Assembly (NCBI RefSeq): GCF_014656055.1
Contig: NZ_BNBR01000003.1
Location: 186,001 to 250,000, forward strand
Source of the DNA: Streptomyces griseosporeus
Lineage (GTDB): Bacteria > Actinomycetota > Actinomycetes > Streptomycetales > Streptomycetaceae
Reading direction: 5' to 3'
DNA: 64,000 nt
Shown here: one piece after another, positions 1 through 6,794 of the stretch
Position numbering within the stretch: the stretch's first letter is position 1
How the letters are laid out: the number at the start of each line of letters is the position of its first letter
The notes under the pieces: model-generated
What the model was told of the DNA's origin: nothing
What the model saw: the letters and a program-made list of their open reading frames with translations, nothing else
Databases searched by the model: none
Translations under genes and position numbers: made by a program

Positions 1-388
1 CGGCCTCGACCAGCTCCCACAGCGCGTCCACGATCTTCTGCTCCAGAACGACCGTGAGCAGGCCGTTCTTCAGCGAGTTGCCGCGGAAGATGTCGGCGAA
101 GCGGGAGGAGATCACGGCCTTGAAGCCGTAGTTCTGCAGCGCCCAGACGGCGTGCTCGCGGGAGGAGCCGGTGCCGAAGTCGGGGCCGGCGACCAGGACC
201 GTGGCGCCCTGCCGCTCGGGGCGGTTGAGCACGAACTCGGGGTCCTTGCGCCAGGCCTCGAACAGCCCGTCCTCGAACCCGTCCCGCGTGACCTTCTTGA
301 GCCAGTGAGCAGGGATGATCTGGTCGGTGTCGACGTTGGAGCGGCGCAGCGGGACGGCCCGGCCGGTGTGCGTGGTGAATGCTTCCAT
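1..388 (-). CDS. leuD: 3-isopropylmalate dehydratase small subunit, partial (C-terminus outside window)
   Basis: Small subunit of isopropylmalate isomerase, which together with LeuC converts 2-isopropylmalate to 3-isopropylmalate in leucine synthesis. The ATG is at 388 and the first 129 codons are present. The protein opens MEAFTTHTGRAVPLRRSNVD, then TDQIIPAHWL, then the swivel-domain stretch GPDFGTGSSREHAVWAL and FADIF, all typical of LeuD. The reading frame runs off the left edge of the window, so the end of the protein is not visible. It starts only six bases after the leuC stop, so the two subunits are surely co-transcribed and probably translated in a coupled way. Family assignment is very secure. 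Confidence 0.95.
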   Translation of the reverse strand, partial: MEAFTTHTGRAVPLRRSNVDTDQIIPAHWLKKVTRDGFEDGLFEAWRKDPEFVLNRPERQGATVLVAGPDFGTGSSREHAVWALQNYGFKAVISSRFADIFRGNSLKNGLLTVVLEQKIVDALWELVEA

Positions 389-394
389 GACTGA

Positions 395-1825
395 TCAGAC
401 TCCAGCGGGCGTACGGGTGGCGGCGTCGGTGAGGTCGGCCGGGGAGGCCAGGTGGCCCAGGACCGCCGTGGCGGCCGCGACCTGCGGCGACACCAGGTGG
501 GTACGGCCGCCCTTGCCCTGCCGGCCCTCGAAGTTGCGGTTGGAGGTGGAGGCGGAGCGCTCACCCGGGGCCAGCTGGTCGGGGTTCATGCCGAGGCACA
601 TCGAGCAGCCCGCGTGCCGCCACTCGGCGCCGGCCTCCTTGAAGACGACATCCAGGCCCTCGGAGACGGCCTGCAGACCCACCCGCGCGGAGCCCGGGAC
701 GACCAGCATCCGTACGCCGTCGGCGACTTTGCGGCCCTTGAGCAGCTCGGCGGCGGCGCGCAGGTCCTCGATGCGGCCGTTGGTGCAGGAGCCTACGAAG
801 ACGGTGTCCACCTTGATGGAGCGCAGCGGCTGTCCGGCCTCCAACCCCATGTACTCCAGGGCCTTTTCGGCGGCCAGGCGCTCCGAAGCGTCTTCGTACG
901 AAGCGGGGTCGGGGACGTCCGCCGAAAGCGGCGCGCCCTGGCCCGGGTTGGTGCCCCAGGTGACGAACGGCGACAGCTCGGCGGCGTCGATCACGACCTC
1001 GGCGTCGAACTCGGCGTCGTCGTCGGTCCTCAGCGTCTTCCAGTACTCGACCGCGGCGTCCCAGTCGGCGCCCTCGGGGGCGTGCGGGCGGCCCTTGAGG
1101 TAGGCGAAGGTGGTCTCGTCGGGGGCGATCATGCCCGCGCGGGCGCCGGCCTCGATCGACATGTTGCAGATGGTCATGCGGGCCTCCATCGAGAGCTTCT
1201 CGATGGCCTCGCCGCGGTACTCCAGGACGTAGCCCTGGCCGCCGCCCGTGCCGATCCTCGCGATGATCGCCAGGATCAGGTCCTTGGCGGTGACGCCCTC
1301 GGGCAGCTCGCCGTCGACCGTGATCGCCATGGTCTTCGGGCGGGCCATCGGCAGCGTCTGGGTGGCCAGCACGTGCTCGACCTGCGAGGTGCCGATGCCG
1401 AACGCCAGCGCGCCGAAGGCGCCGTGCGTGGAGGTGTGCGAGTCGCCGCAGACGACGGTGGTGCCGGGCTGGGTCAGGCCCAGCTGCGGGCCGACGACGT
1501 GCACGACGCCCTGCTCGACGTCGCCCAGCGGGTGCAGCCGCACCCCGAACTCGGCGCAGTTCTTGCGCAGCGTCTCCAGCTGGGCCCGGGAGACCGGGTC
1601 GGCGATGGGCTTGTCGATGTCGAGGGTCGGGGTGTTGTGGTCCTCGGTCGCGATGGTGAGGTCGAGGCGGCGGACCTTCCGGCCGCTCTTGCGGAGGCCG
1701 TCGAAGGCCTGCGGGCTGGTCACCTCGTGCAGCAGGTGCAGATCGATGTAGAGGAGGTCGGGCTCGCCCTCGGCGCGCCGGACGACATGGTCGTCCCAGA
1801 CCTTCTCCGCGAGTGTCCTACCCAT
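395..1825 (-). CDS. leuC: 3-isopropylmalate dehydratase large subunit
   Basis: Large, iron-sulfur subunit of isopropylmalate isomerase (leucine pathway, cytoplasm), 476 residues. The start chosen is ATG at 1825 (MGRTLAEKVWDDHVV), preceded by GGAGGG five bases upstream; an open frame continues further upstream, but without that ribosome site. Aconitase-family motifs are clear: VCGDSHTSTHGAFGALAFG near the middle, VFVGSCTNGRIEDL carrying one cluster cysteine, and AGCSMCLGMNPD carrying the other two. Length is normal for bacterial LeuC. It leads a leuC-leuD operon transcribed away from ndgR, and the operator-like dyad at 1988-2012 in the shared intergenic space is the likely control site. Confidence 0.97.
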   Translation of the reverse strand: MGRTLAEKVWDDHVVRRAEGEPDLLYIDLHLLHEVTSPQAFDGLRKSGRKVRRLDLTIATEDHNTPTLDIDKPIADPVSRAQLETLRKNCAEFGVRLHPLGDVEQGVVHVVGPQLGLTQPGTTVVCGDSHTSTHGAFGALAFGIGTSQVEHVLATQTLPMARPKTMAITVDGELPEGVTAKDLILAIIARIGTGGGQGYVLEYRGEAIEKLSMEARMTICNMSIEAGARAGMIAPDETTFAYLKGRPHAPEGADWDAAVEYWKTLRTDDDAEFDAEVVIDAAELSPFVTWGTNPGQGAPLSADVPDPASYEDASERLAAEKALEYMGLEAGQPLRSIKVDTVFVGSCTNGRIEDLRAAAELLKGRKVADGVRMLVVPGSARVGLQAVSEGLDVVFKEAGAEWRHAGCSMCLGMNPDQLAPGERSASTSNRNFEGRQGKGGRTHLVSPQVAAATAVLGHLASPADLTDAATRTPAGV

Positions 1826-1987
1826 CGCTTTCCCTCCGGCCGGCGTGAACTCCACCGGCCCAACTAGAGATCTTGAGGAGGCGATGCCCGCGCCCCTGCG
1901 TCCGGACAACCGCCACCAGGCCCGTTGATCCGCGGGCCGCTGTGCCTTCGTGCAATCCAGAGTGGCGGGTTCCGGAGAAAATTGAAC

Positions 1988-2012
1988 TTGCGTTTCACAG
2001 AGTGAGACGCGA
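1988..2012. promoter_or_regulatory. Candidate NdgR operator between leuC and ndgR
   Basis: A 25-bp interrupted palindrome, TTGCGTTTCAC-N3-GTGAGACGCGA, in which 9 of 11 arm positions pair. It ends ten bases before the ndgR ATG and lies about 160 bases upstream of leuC. IclR-family proteins of the NdgR/AreB type are known to bind the ndgR-leuC intergenic region in streptomycetes, so this dyad is the natural candidate. That this exact sequence is the bound site is inference. Confidence 0.65.
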
Positions 2013-2022
2013 GTATCGTTGC

Positions 2023-2739
2023 ATGGACAACAGTAGCGGCGTCGGCGTTCTGGACAAGGCGGCCCTCGTCCTGAGCGCTCTGGAGTCCGGTCCGGCCACC
2101 CTCGCGGGACTGGTCACGGCCACCGGACTGGCACGACCCACGGCCCACCGCCTGGCCGTGGCCCTGGAACACCACCGCATGGTGGCACGCGACATGCAGG
2201 GCCGGTTCATCCTCGGCCCGCGCCTGGCCGAACTGGCCGCGGCGGCCGGCGAGGACCGGCTGCTGGCGACGGCCGGCCCGGTGCTTACCCACCTCCGTGA
2301 CGTCACGGGCGAGAGCGCGCAGCTCTACCGCCGCCAGGGCGACATGCGCATCTGCGTCGCCGCGGCGGAGCGCCTGTCCGGACTGCGGGACACGGTCCCG
2401 GTCGGTTCGACGCTCACCATGAAGGCGGGCTCCTCCGCGCAGATCCTCATGGCCTGGGAGGAGCCGGAGCGCCTGCACCGCGGTCTGCAGGGCGCCCGCT
2501 TCACGGCGACGGCCCTGTCGGGCGTACGGCGCCGGGGCTGGGCCCAGTCGATCGGCGAGCGTGAGCCGGGCGTGGCCTCGGTCTCCGCGCCGGTGCGCGG
2601 CCCCTCCAACCGCGTGGTGGCCGCCGTGTCGGTCTCGGGGCCCATCGAGCGCCTGACCCGCCACCCGGGCCGGATGCACGCCCAGGCCGTCATCGACGCC
2701 GCGGCCCGCCTCTCGGAGGCCCTGCGCCGCTCCGGCTGA
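2023..2739 (+). CDS. ndgR: IclR-family regulator NdgR/AreB type
   Basis: Transcriptional regulator of 238 residues, the usual size for NdgR/AreB, which controls leucine and other amino-acid genes and affects antibiotic production in streptomycetes. Residues about 10-70 form the winged helix-turn-helix (VLDKAALVLSALESGPATLA, then LARPTAHRLAVALEHHRMV). The rest is the IclR ligand-binding domain with PVGSTLTMKAGSSAQILMAW and GVASVSAPVRGPSNRVVAAV. ATG at 2023 is chosen because the family protein begins MDNSSGVGVLDKAA; no good Shine-Dalgarno sequence precedes it, so the transcript may be leaderless or nearly so. It is divergent from leuCD and probably controls both directions through the dyad next to its start codon. 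Confidence 0.93.
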   Translation: MDNSSGVGVLDKAALVLSALESGPATLAGLVTATGLARPTAHRLAVALEHHRMVARDMQGRFILGPRLAELAAAAGEDRLLATAGPVLTHLRDVTGESAQLYRRQGDMRICVAAAERLSGLRDTVPVGSTLTMKAGSSAQILMAWEEPERLHRGLQGARFTATALSGVRRRGWAQSIGEREPGVASVSAPVRGPSNRVVAAVSVSGPIERLTRHPGRMHAQAVIDAAARLSEALRRSG

Positions 2740-2755
2740 CCGTCCCCGCGGCAGC

Positions 2756-2795
2756 GCGGAGGGGCCTGCCCCAACGCCGCGACAGGCCCCTCCGC
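2756..2795. terminator. Bidirectional terminator hairpin between ndgR and the DUF4188 gene
   Basis: Perfect 13-bp inverted repeat GCGGAGGGGCCTG / CAGGCCCCTCCGC separated by 14 bases. It sits between two convergent genes, as expected for a shared Rho-independent terminator. No long T-run follows, which is common in streptomycetes. Confidence 0.75.
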
Positions 2796-2806
2796 TCTCC
2801 CCCCGG

Positions 2807-3334
2807 TCAGTTGGCTTCCTCGACCGCCTCCACCCGCGCGGACCGGTACGCGAACCGGTCCCTCGCGGACCGGCCGCGCCGCTCCAGCGGCACCTGTCCG
2901 TGCGCGGCGGCCAGCCCGAAGGGCGGCATGTCGGCGTAGATCGCCTCGTAGGAGCCCTCGGGCACGACGTAGGCCTCGTGCCAGAGCCCGACGCCGCCGC
3001 GGAGCTTCCCGCTCCGCTCCTTGCGGTTGACCAGCGCCCAGAACCGGTGGTGCAGGCCGTCCGGCGCGCTCGCGTAGGCGTAAAGCTTCTCCTTGGACTC
3101 CCAGTACTGGACGACGTAGTACGTCCGGGGCGAGGCGGTCAGCAGCACATGCGAGAGCAGTCCGCGCTCGGGGGCCTTCTTCAGCTCGGCCAGCATGCGG
3201 GGCATGCCGAGCAGCACGGGCAGCCATTCGCGCACCGCCCGGAACCGGTTGATCCGCATGCCGATCAGCAGGACGACCACATCGCCTCGGGCGTCCGCGG
3301 TGGCACGGCTTATGCCTGCACGTTTCGGATCCAT
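2807..3334 (-). CDS. DUF4188 family protein (function unknown)
   Basis: Predicted 175-residue cytoplasmic protein resembling the DUF4188 family, whose members are sometimes annotated as monooxygenase-like. Recognisable segments are VVVLLIGMRINRFRAVREWL near residue 20, YYVVQYWESKEKLYAYA in the middle, and GLWHEAYVVPEGSYEAIYAD followed by MPPFGL near residue 135. I choose ATG at 3334 (MDPKRAGISRATADARGDVV); the frame is open to 3367, but that extension overlaps the divergent promoter. The gene faces away from a MerR regulator and the 21-bp dyad at 3337-3357 abuts its start codon, so that regulator probably controls it. I do not know the reaction. Confidence 0.75.
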   Translation of the reverse strand: MDPKRAGISRATADARGDVVVLLIGMRINRFRAVREWLPVLLGMPRMLAELKKAPERGLLSHVLLTASPRTYYVVQYWESKEKLYAYASAPDGLHHRFWALVNRKERSGKLRGGVGLWHEAYVVPEGSYEAIYADMPPFGLAAAHGQVPLERRGRSARDRFAYRSARVEAVEEAN

Positions 3335-3336
3335 AC

Positions 3337-3357
3337 TTGGATAGTGCCGGTACCCAA
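3337..3357. promoter_or_regulatory. Dyad in MerR/DUF4188 divergent promoter
   Basis: TTGGATA-N7-TACCCAA: 7-bp arms that pair at six of seven positions. It lies in the 38-bp space between the two divergent start codons. MerR proteins bind dyads placed within the promoter spacer, so this is the likely operator; the assignment is inference. Confidence 0.5.
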
Positions 3358-3372
3358 CAAGGAGCACAAGGG

Positions 3373-4017
3373 ATGCGACTGGCCGAACTGAGCGAGCGCA
3401 GCGGGGTGTCCACCGCGACGATCAAGTACTACCTGCGCGAAGGGCTGTTGCCGCCCGGCCGGCAGATCAACCGCACGACGGCCGAGTACGACGAGGAGCA
3501 TCTGCGCCGGCTGCGGCTGGTGCGGGCGATGATCCAGGTGGGCCGGCTGCCGGTGGCGACGGTGAAGGAGGTGCTGGGGCACGTCGACGACGACTCGCTG
3601 GGCCGCACGATGCGCCTGGGCGCGGCGCTGTGGTTGCTGCCGCAGGTCGCCGAGCCGGATGCGGACGACGAGTACGTCCGGGCCGCCCACGAGGAGGTCG
3701 GCGCGCTCCTGGACCGGCTGGGCTGGCACAACGCCCGGCAGCTGGCGCCCCTCTCCCCCGCGTACCGCTCCCTGGTGGTGGCGGTGGCCGCGTTCCGCAG
3801 GCTCGGCTACGCCTGGGGCGCCGAACAGCTCGCGCCGTACGCCGAGTTGATGCACCGGACGGCCGTGCTGGACCTGGACAACATGGAGACCCACCCCTCG
3901 GACGCGGAGCAGGTCGAGTTCGCGGTCCTCGGAGCGATCCTCAACGAGCCGACGCTCCGGGCACTGCACCGGCTGGCCCAGGAGGAGGAGTCGGTACGGC
4001 GGTACGGCTTCGCCTGA
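3373..4017 (+). CDS. MerR-family transcriptional regulator
   Basis: Regulator of 214 residues. The N-terminal MerR helix-turn-helix (residues 1-70) is unmistakable: MRLAELSERSGVSTATIKYY, LREGLLPPGR, then DEEHLRRLRLVRAMIQVGRL. The C-terminal two thirds (from about residue 90) is an alpha-helical effector domain with no metal-binding cysteines, so it is not a metal sensor of the classical type; the ligand is unknown. ATG at 3373 is preceded by AAGGAG about twelve bases upstream with purine-rich sequence in between. The natural target is the divergent DUF4188 gene. Transcription probably ends at the hairpin at 4035-4064, shared with the convergent tRNA operon. Confidence 0.9.
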   Translation: MRLAELSERSGVSTATIKYYLREGLLPPGRQINRTTAEYDEEHLRRLRLVRAMIQVGRLPVATVKEVLGHVDDDSLGRTMRLGAALWLLPQVAEPDADDEYVRAAHEEVGALLDRLGWHNARQLAPLSPAYRSLVVAVAAFRRLGYAWGAEQLAPYAELMHRTAVLDLDNMETHPSDAEQVEFAVLGAILNEPTLRALHRLAQEEESVRRYGFA

Positions 4018-4034
4018 CCGGCGCCGGGCACGAC

Positions 4035-4064
4035 GAAGGCCCCCCGCCGAAGCGGAGGGCCTTC
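4035..4064. terminator. Shared terminator of MerR gene and tRNA operon
   Basis: Inverted repeat GAAGGCCCCCCGC / GCGGAGGGCCTTC around a four-base loop (one mismatch). It lies directly downstream of the MerR stop on the plus strand and directly 3' of the last tRNA-Glu on the minus strand, so it can serve both. Confidence 0.75.
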
Positions 4065-4070
4065 CTCTTG

Positions 4071-4143
4071 TACCCCCGACCGGATTCGAACCGGCGCTAC
4101 CGCCTTGAGAGGGCGGCGTGCTAGGCCGCTACACAACGGGGGC
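4071..4143 (-). tRNA. tRNA-Glu(CTC), third Glu copy in transcript order
   Basis: Read on the minus strand, a 73-base cloverleaf begins GCCCCCGTTG and ends CGGGGGT plus discriminator A. Anticodon stem CCGCC/GGCGG encloses the loop CTCTCAA, giving anticodon CTC (reads GAG). The T-arm GGTTCGAATCC is canonical. CCA is not encoded. Confidence 0.96.
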
Positions 4144-4171
4144 GTGGACTCTGCGTTTCCGCAGGTCCGAG

Positions 4172-4243
4172 CTGGTCTACCTGGACTCGAACCAAGACTA
4201 ACTGAACCAGAATCAGTCGTGCTGCCAATTACACCATAGACCA
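4172..4243 (-). tRNA. tRNA-Gln(CTG), downstream copy
   Basis: A 72-base cloverleaf on the minus strand with acceptor arms TGGTCTA and TAGACCA, and discriminator G. Anticodon stem ACTGA/TCAGT with loop TTCTGGT gives anticodon CTG (reads CAG). It differs from the other Gln copy in the acceptor stem, with a compensating change that keeps pairing. CCA is not encoded. Confidence 0.96.
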
Positions 4244-4264
4244 ATGATGGTTTAGACCAGTCAG

Positions 4265-4337
4265 TACCCCCGACCGGATTCGAACCGGCGCTACCGCCTT
4301 GAGAGGGCGGCGTGCTAGGCCGCTACACAACGGGGGC
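4265..4337 (-). tRNA. tRNA-Glu(CTC), second Glu copy
   Basis: Same 73-base sequence as the tRNA-Glu at 4071-4143, with anticodon CTC in the loop CTCTCAA on stem CCGCC/GGCGG. Separated from the neighbouring tRNAs by spacers of 21 and 29 bases, consistent with one multi-tRNA precursor. Confidence 0.96.
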
Positions 4338-4366
4338 CCTAGCGATCTCGACAGGATCGAGATCAG

Positions 4367-4439
4367 TACCCCCGACCGGATTCGAACCGGCGCTACTGCC
4401 TTGAGAGGGCAGCGTGCTAGGCCGCTACACAACGGGGGC
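4367..4439 (-). tRNA. tRNA-Glu(CTC), first Glu copy (variant anticodon stem)
   Basis: A 73-base tRNA-Glu with anticodon CTC. It differs from the other two copies by a compensated base-pair change in the anticodon stem (CTGCC/GGCAG instead of CCGCC/GGCGG), so the fold is kept. Acceptor and T arms are the same as in the other copies. Confidence 0.96.
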
Positions 4440-4460
4440 TTTGCAGATAAGCTCTGCGAG

Positions 4461-4532
4461 CTGGCCTACCTGGACTCGAACCAAGACTAACTGAACCAGA
4501 ATCAGTCGTGCTGCCAATTACACCATAGGCCA
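4461..4532 (-). tRNA. tRNA-Gln(CTG), promoter-proximal gene of the array
   Basis: A 72-base tRNA on the minus strand with acceptor arms TGGCCTA and TAGGCCA, discriminator G and anticodon CTG in loop TTCTGGT. It is first in the transcript order Gln-Glu-Glu-Gln-Glu. The promoter must lie in 4533-4625, but I could not pick out convincing -35/-10 boxes there. Confidence 0.96.
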
Positions 4533-4625
4533 CTGGAACTCAAGCCCCCTGAGGGGATCTCGTTCTAGTTTCGCTCCTCCGGGTCCCGGCCTTTCGGCCC
4601 GCTCCCCGGCGGCGCAGGAAGAACA

Positions 4626-5357
4626 TTACCCGAAGGTCGACCGGGCTCCAAAACGGGTATCGGCGCCGAGCACCGCCGGGAGTTCGGCGAGGCTCGCGAT
4701 CCGGCGCGGGCCCTGGGGCGCGTCACCGCCGGTACGCGCCCCGTCACGGTCGATCCACACCGACAGCAGACCGGCCTCGGCCGCGCCGCGTCCGTCGATG
4801 TCCGGGTGGTCCCCGACGTAGGCGACCTCGTGCGGGGCGAGGCCGAGGGCCGTGCAGGCGGCGTGGAAGGCGGCCGCCTCGGGCTTGGAGACGCCCAGCT
4901 CGGCGGCGCACAGGATGGTCTCGAAGCGGTCGTGCACGCCGAGCACGCGCAGCTTGCGGTCCTGGACGGTGAGGCTGGAGTTGGACAGCACCGCGTGCCG
5001 GTAGCCGGCGGCGAGGGCGTCCAGGGCGGGCAGCACGTCCGGGAAGAGCGCCCAGGCGGCCTCGTAGTGGGTGATGTACCGCTCGAACCAGGCGTCGGCC
5101 TCGCTGTCGGTCAGGCCCGTGCCGAGGAAGGTGCGCACCCGGTCCCGGCGCTGTCCCTCGAAGGTCGTCTCGCCCGCCGAGAAGCGCCCCCAGTGCAGGT
5201 GGGTCGCCTCCCGCCAGCGGGCGAGGGCCTCCTCGGCGCTCGCGTACGCCTCGAGAAGGCCCTCGGCGGCCAGGTGGGCCCGCATGCCGGCGCGGTCCGC
5301 GCTCGTGTAGGCGAAGAGGGTGTCGTCGACGTCCCAGACCACGGCTCGGATGCTCAT
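4626..5357 (-). CDS. HAD-superfamily hydrolase
   Basis: Cytoplasmic HAD hydrolase of 243 residues. The nucleophile motif is at the N-terminus (VVWDVDDTLF, Asp9 and Asp11), the phosphate-binding Ser is in HAVLSNSSL, the Lys is in ELGVSKPEAAAFHAA, and the acidic motif is VAYVGDHPDIDGRGA. The cap domain (about residues 17-95) is helical. The C-terminal part resembles phosphoglycolate phosphatase or YjjG-type nucleotidases, but the substrate cannot be told from sequence. The ATG at 5357 overlaps the TGA of the preceding gene by four bases (ATGA), so it was translationally coupled to the now-frameshifted gene upstream. Confidence 0.88.
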   Translation of the reverse strand: MSIRAVVWDVDDTLFAYTSADRAGMRAHLAAEGLLEAYASAEEALARWREATHLHWGRFSAGETTFEGQRRDRVRTFLGTGLTDSEADAWFERYITHYEAAWALFPDVLPALDALAAGYRHAVLSNSSLTVQDRKLRVLGVHDRFETILCAAELGVSKPEAAAFHAACTALGLAPHEVAYVGDHPDIDGRGAAEAGLLSVWIDRDGARTGGDAPQGPRRIASLAELPAVLGADTRFGARSTFG

Positions 5358-6671
5358 GAGCCGACCGTAGCCCGGCGGTGGCCCGTGCGGGACGGTTCCG
5401 GCGGGGTCGGTTCACCGAGGTCTGCCCGGTCACGGTCAGGGTCCGGGCCCTGGCCGTCGCGAGGCCTCGCGGTGAGCGTCCAGGTGTAGCTGCCGGTGAC
5501 GCGTCGGCCGTCGCTCCACCGCCCGTCCCAGGAGGCGCGGACCGCGGCGTCGGCGGAGGCGCCGGTGAGGGTGCGCGCGACGGTGCCGCCCGTGGTGCTC
5601 AGGGTCAGCGTCCAGGTGGAGGGCTTGCCGAGCTGCCACACCGGCTGCCAGGGCTCGGCGGCGGCCGGGCCGGGGGCGGCGTCCGTCTGCGCCTCCATCC
5701 GGGCCGCCGGCGAGGTCGGGACGCCCGCTGTGACGATCGCCACCTGGTCCTGCGCGGTCAGGTAGGCGAGGTTGCCCCCCGAAGCGGTCCACGGTCCAGC
5801 GGCCGGTGTTGCCCCCGGTGTCCCTGTCGGTCGCCTGGAGCACGGCCACGGTGCGGGTGGTGGCGGTGCCGGTGTGGAAGTCGGTGAGCAGCAGCTCGTG
5901 GGTGGTGCGGTTCTCGCGGACCAGCCAGCCGTCGGCGAGGCGGGCCTGCCCGGCCGGGACGGTGATCGCGCGGCCGGCCGCGCGGTCGTACACCCCGGCC
6001 GGGCCGCTCGCGCCGCAGCTCCAGTACAGCCAGGTGTCGACCGCCTGGATGTCGCTGGGGGAGCAGGGGGCGCCCGTGTTCACCGTGGCGACGTTCCTGT
6101 TGCTCTTGAGGTCGGGGGCGACGACCGTGCCCTGGGTGCTGCGTGGGGATCCACAGCCGCTGGCCGCAGATCGCGGCGGCGGTATGGGTGCGGCTGAGGA
6201 CGATCTCGCCGCCAGGTTGCCGACGACCAGCCAGCGGTCGCTGGAGGTCACCGTCGTGGAGCCGGGCACGGACACCCCGAGGGTGCCGTCGGCGAGGTCG
6301 ACGAGCCCGGTACGCGCGGTGCCGTCCAGGCGGTGGACGACGGCGGCCCGGCGGACGGAGCCGCCGGTGACGACGGTGCCGGTGAGTTCGGCGCCGAACG
6401 GGAGGCCGGTGACCGGCAGGTCCCGGGTGGTGCCGTCGGCGGCGGCGCGCAAGATGTGCGGGGCGCCGGCGGCGGCCTTGTAGGTCTGGCCCTCGGGCAG
6501 GGTGACCGTCGCCGTGGCGCCGGTGGAGCGGTGCTGCTGGGAGACGGTGCCGGTGCCCCGGGTGTTGATCACGTCGGTGCCGGTGGCGAGGTCGTCGGGG
6601 CCGGCGTGAGCGGGCGGGTTGCCGCCGTCGTAGGCCACCCAGACGGCCTGTGGGGAGGTCTTCATGGCCAT
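5354..6671 (-). pseudogene. Frameshifted gene for a protein with a FlgD-Ig-like C-terminal domain
   Basis: The coding signal is continuous over about 440 codons but jumps frame three times. Near 6210-6215 a base is missing (the frame giving GGEIVLSRTHTAAAICGQRL is lost), near 6141-6148 an extra base restores it, and a six-C run at 5775-5780 has one C too many. Beyond that run the true frame continues as NLAYLTAQDQ and then MAIVTAGVPTSPAARMEAQT. The C-terminus SWDGRWSDGRRVTGSYTWTL looks like a FlgD-type Ig domain; the middle has repeated beta-propeller-like strands (DRWLVVGNLAA, WLYWSCGASGPAGVYD). I place the start near ATG 6671, but no signal peptide is visible and the 5' part may be lost. 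It is either a decaying gene or carries sequencing errors. Function unknown. Confidence 0.65.
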
Positions 6672-6742
6672 GGCCCCGCGATCACCAAATCCCTTGCGGG
6701 CGGCGGGAGTTGAGCGGAGGGGTGAACTGCCGGTGACGAAAC

Positions 6743-6777
6743 GGGGGGCGGCCCGGCTCGCGCCGGTGCCGCCCCCC
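6743..6777 (-). terminator. gltX terminator hairpin
   Basis: Strong stem GGGGGGCGGC / GCCGCCCCCC with an additional inner CCGG/CCGG pairing, starting 18 bases after the gltX stop codon on the minus strand. Confidence 0.8.
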
Positions 6778-6794
6778 ATGGGTGCGGGTGGCCG

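Noticed and set aside
1826..1987. Leucine leader peptide/attenuator before leuC
   Set aside because: No short ORF with clustered Leu codons and no terminator with T-run in the 160-bp leader; the NdgR dyad is the better explanation.
4071..4532. Near-identical repeats as possible attachment sites or a mobile element
   Set aside because: The repeats are five ordinary tRNA genes. No integrase gene or truncated tRNA copy lies next to them.
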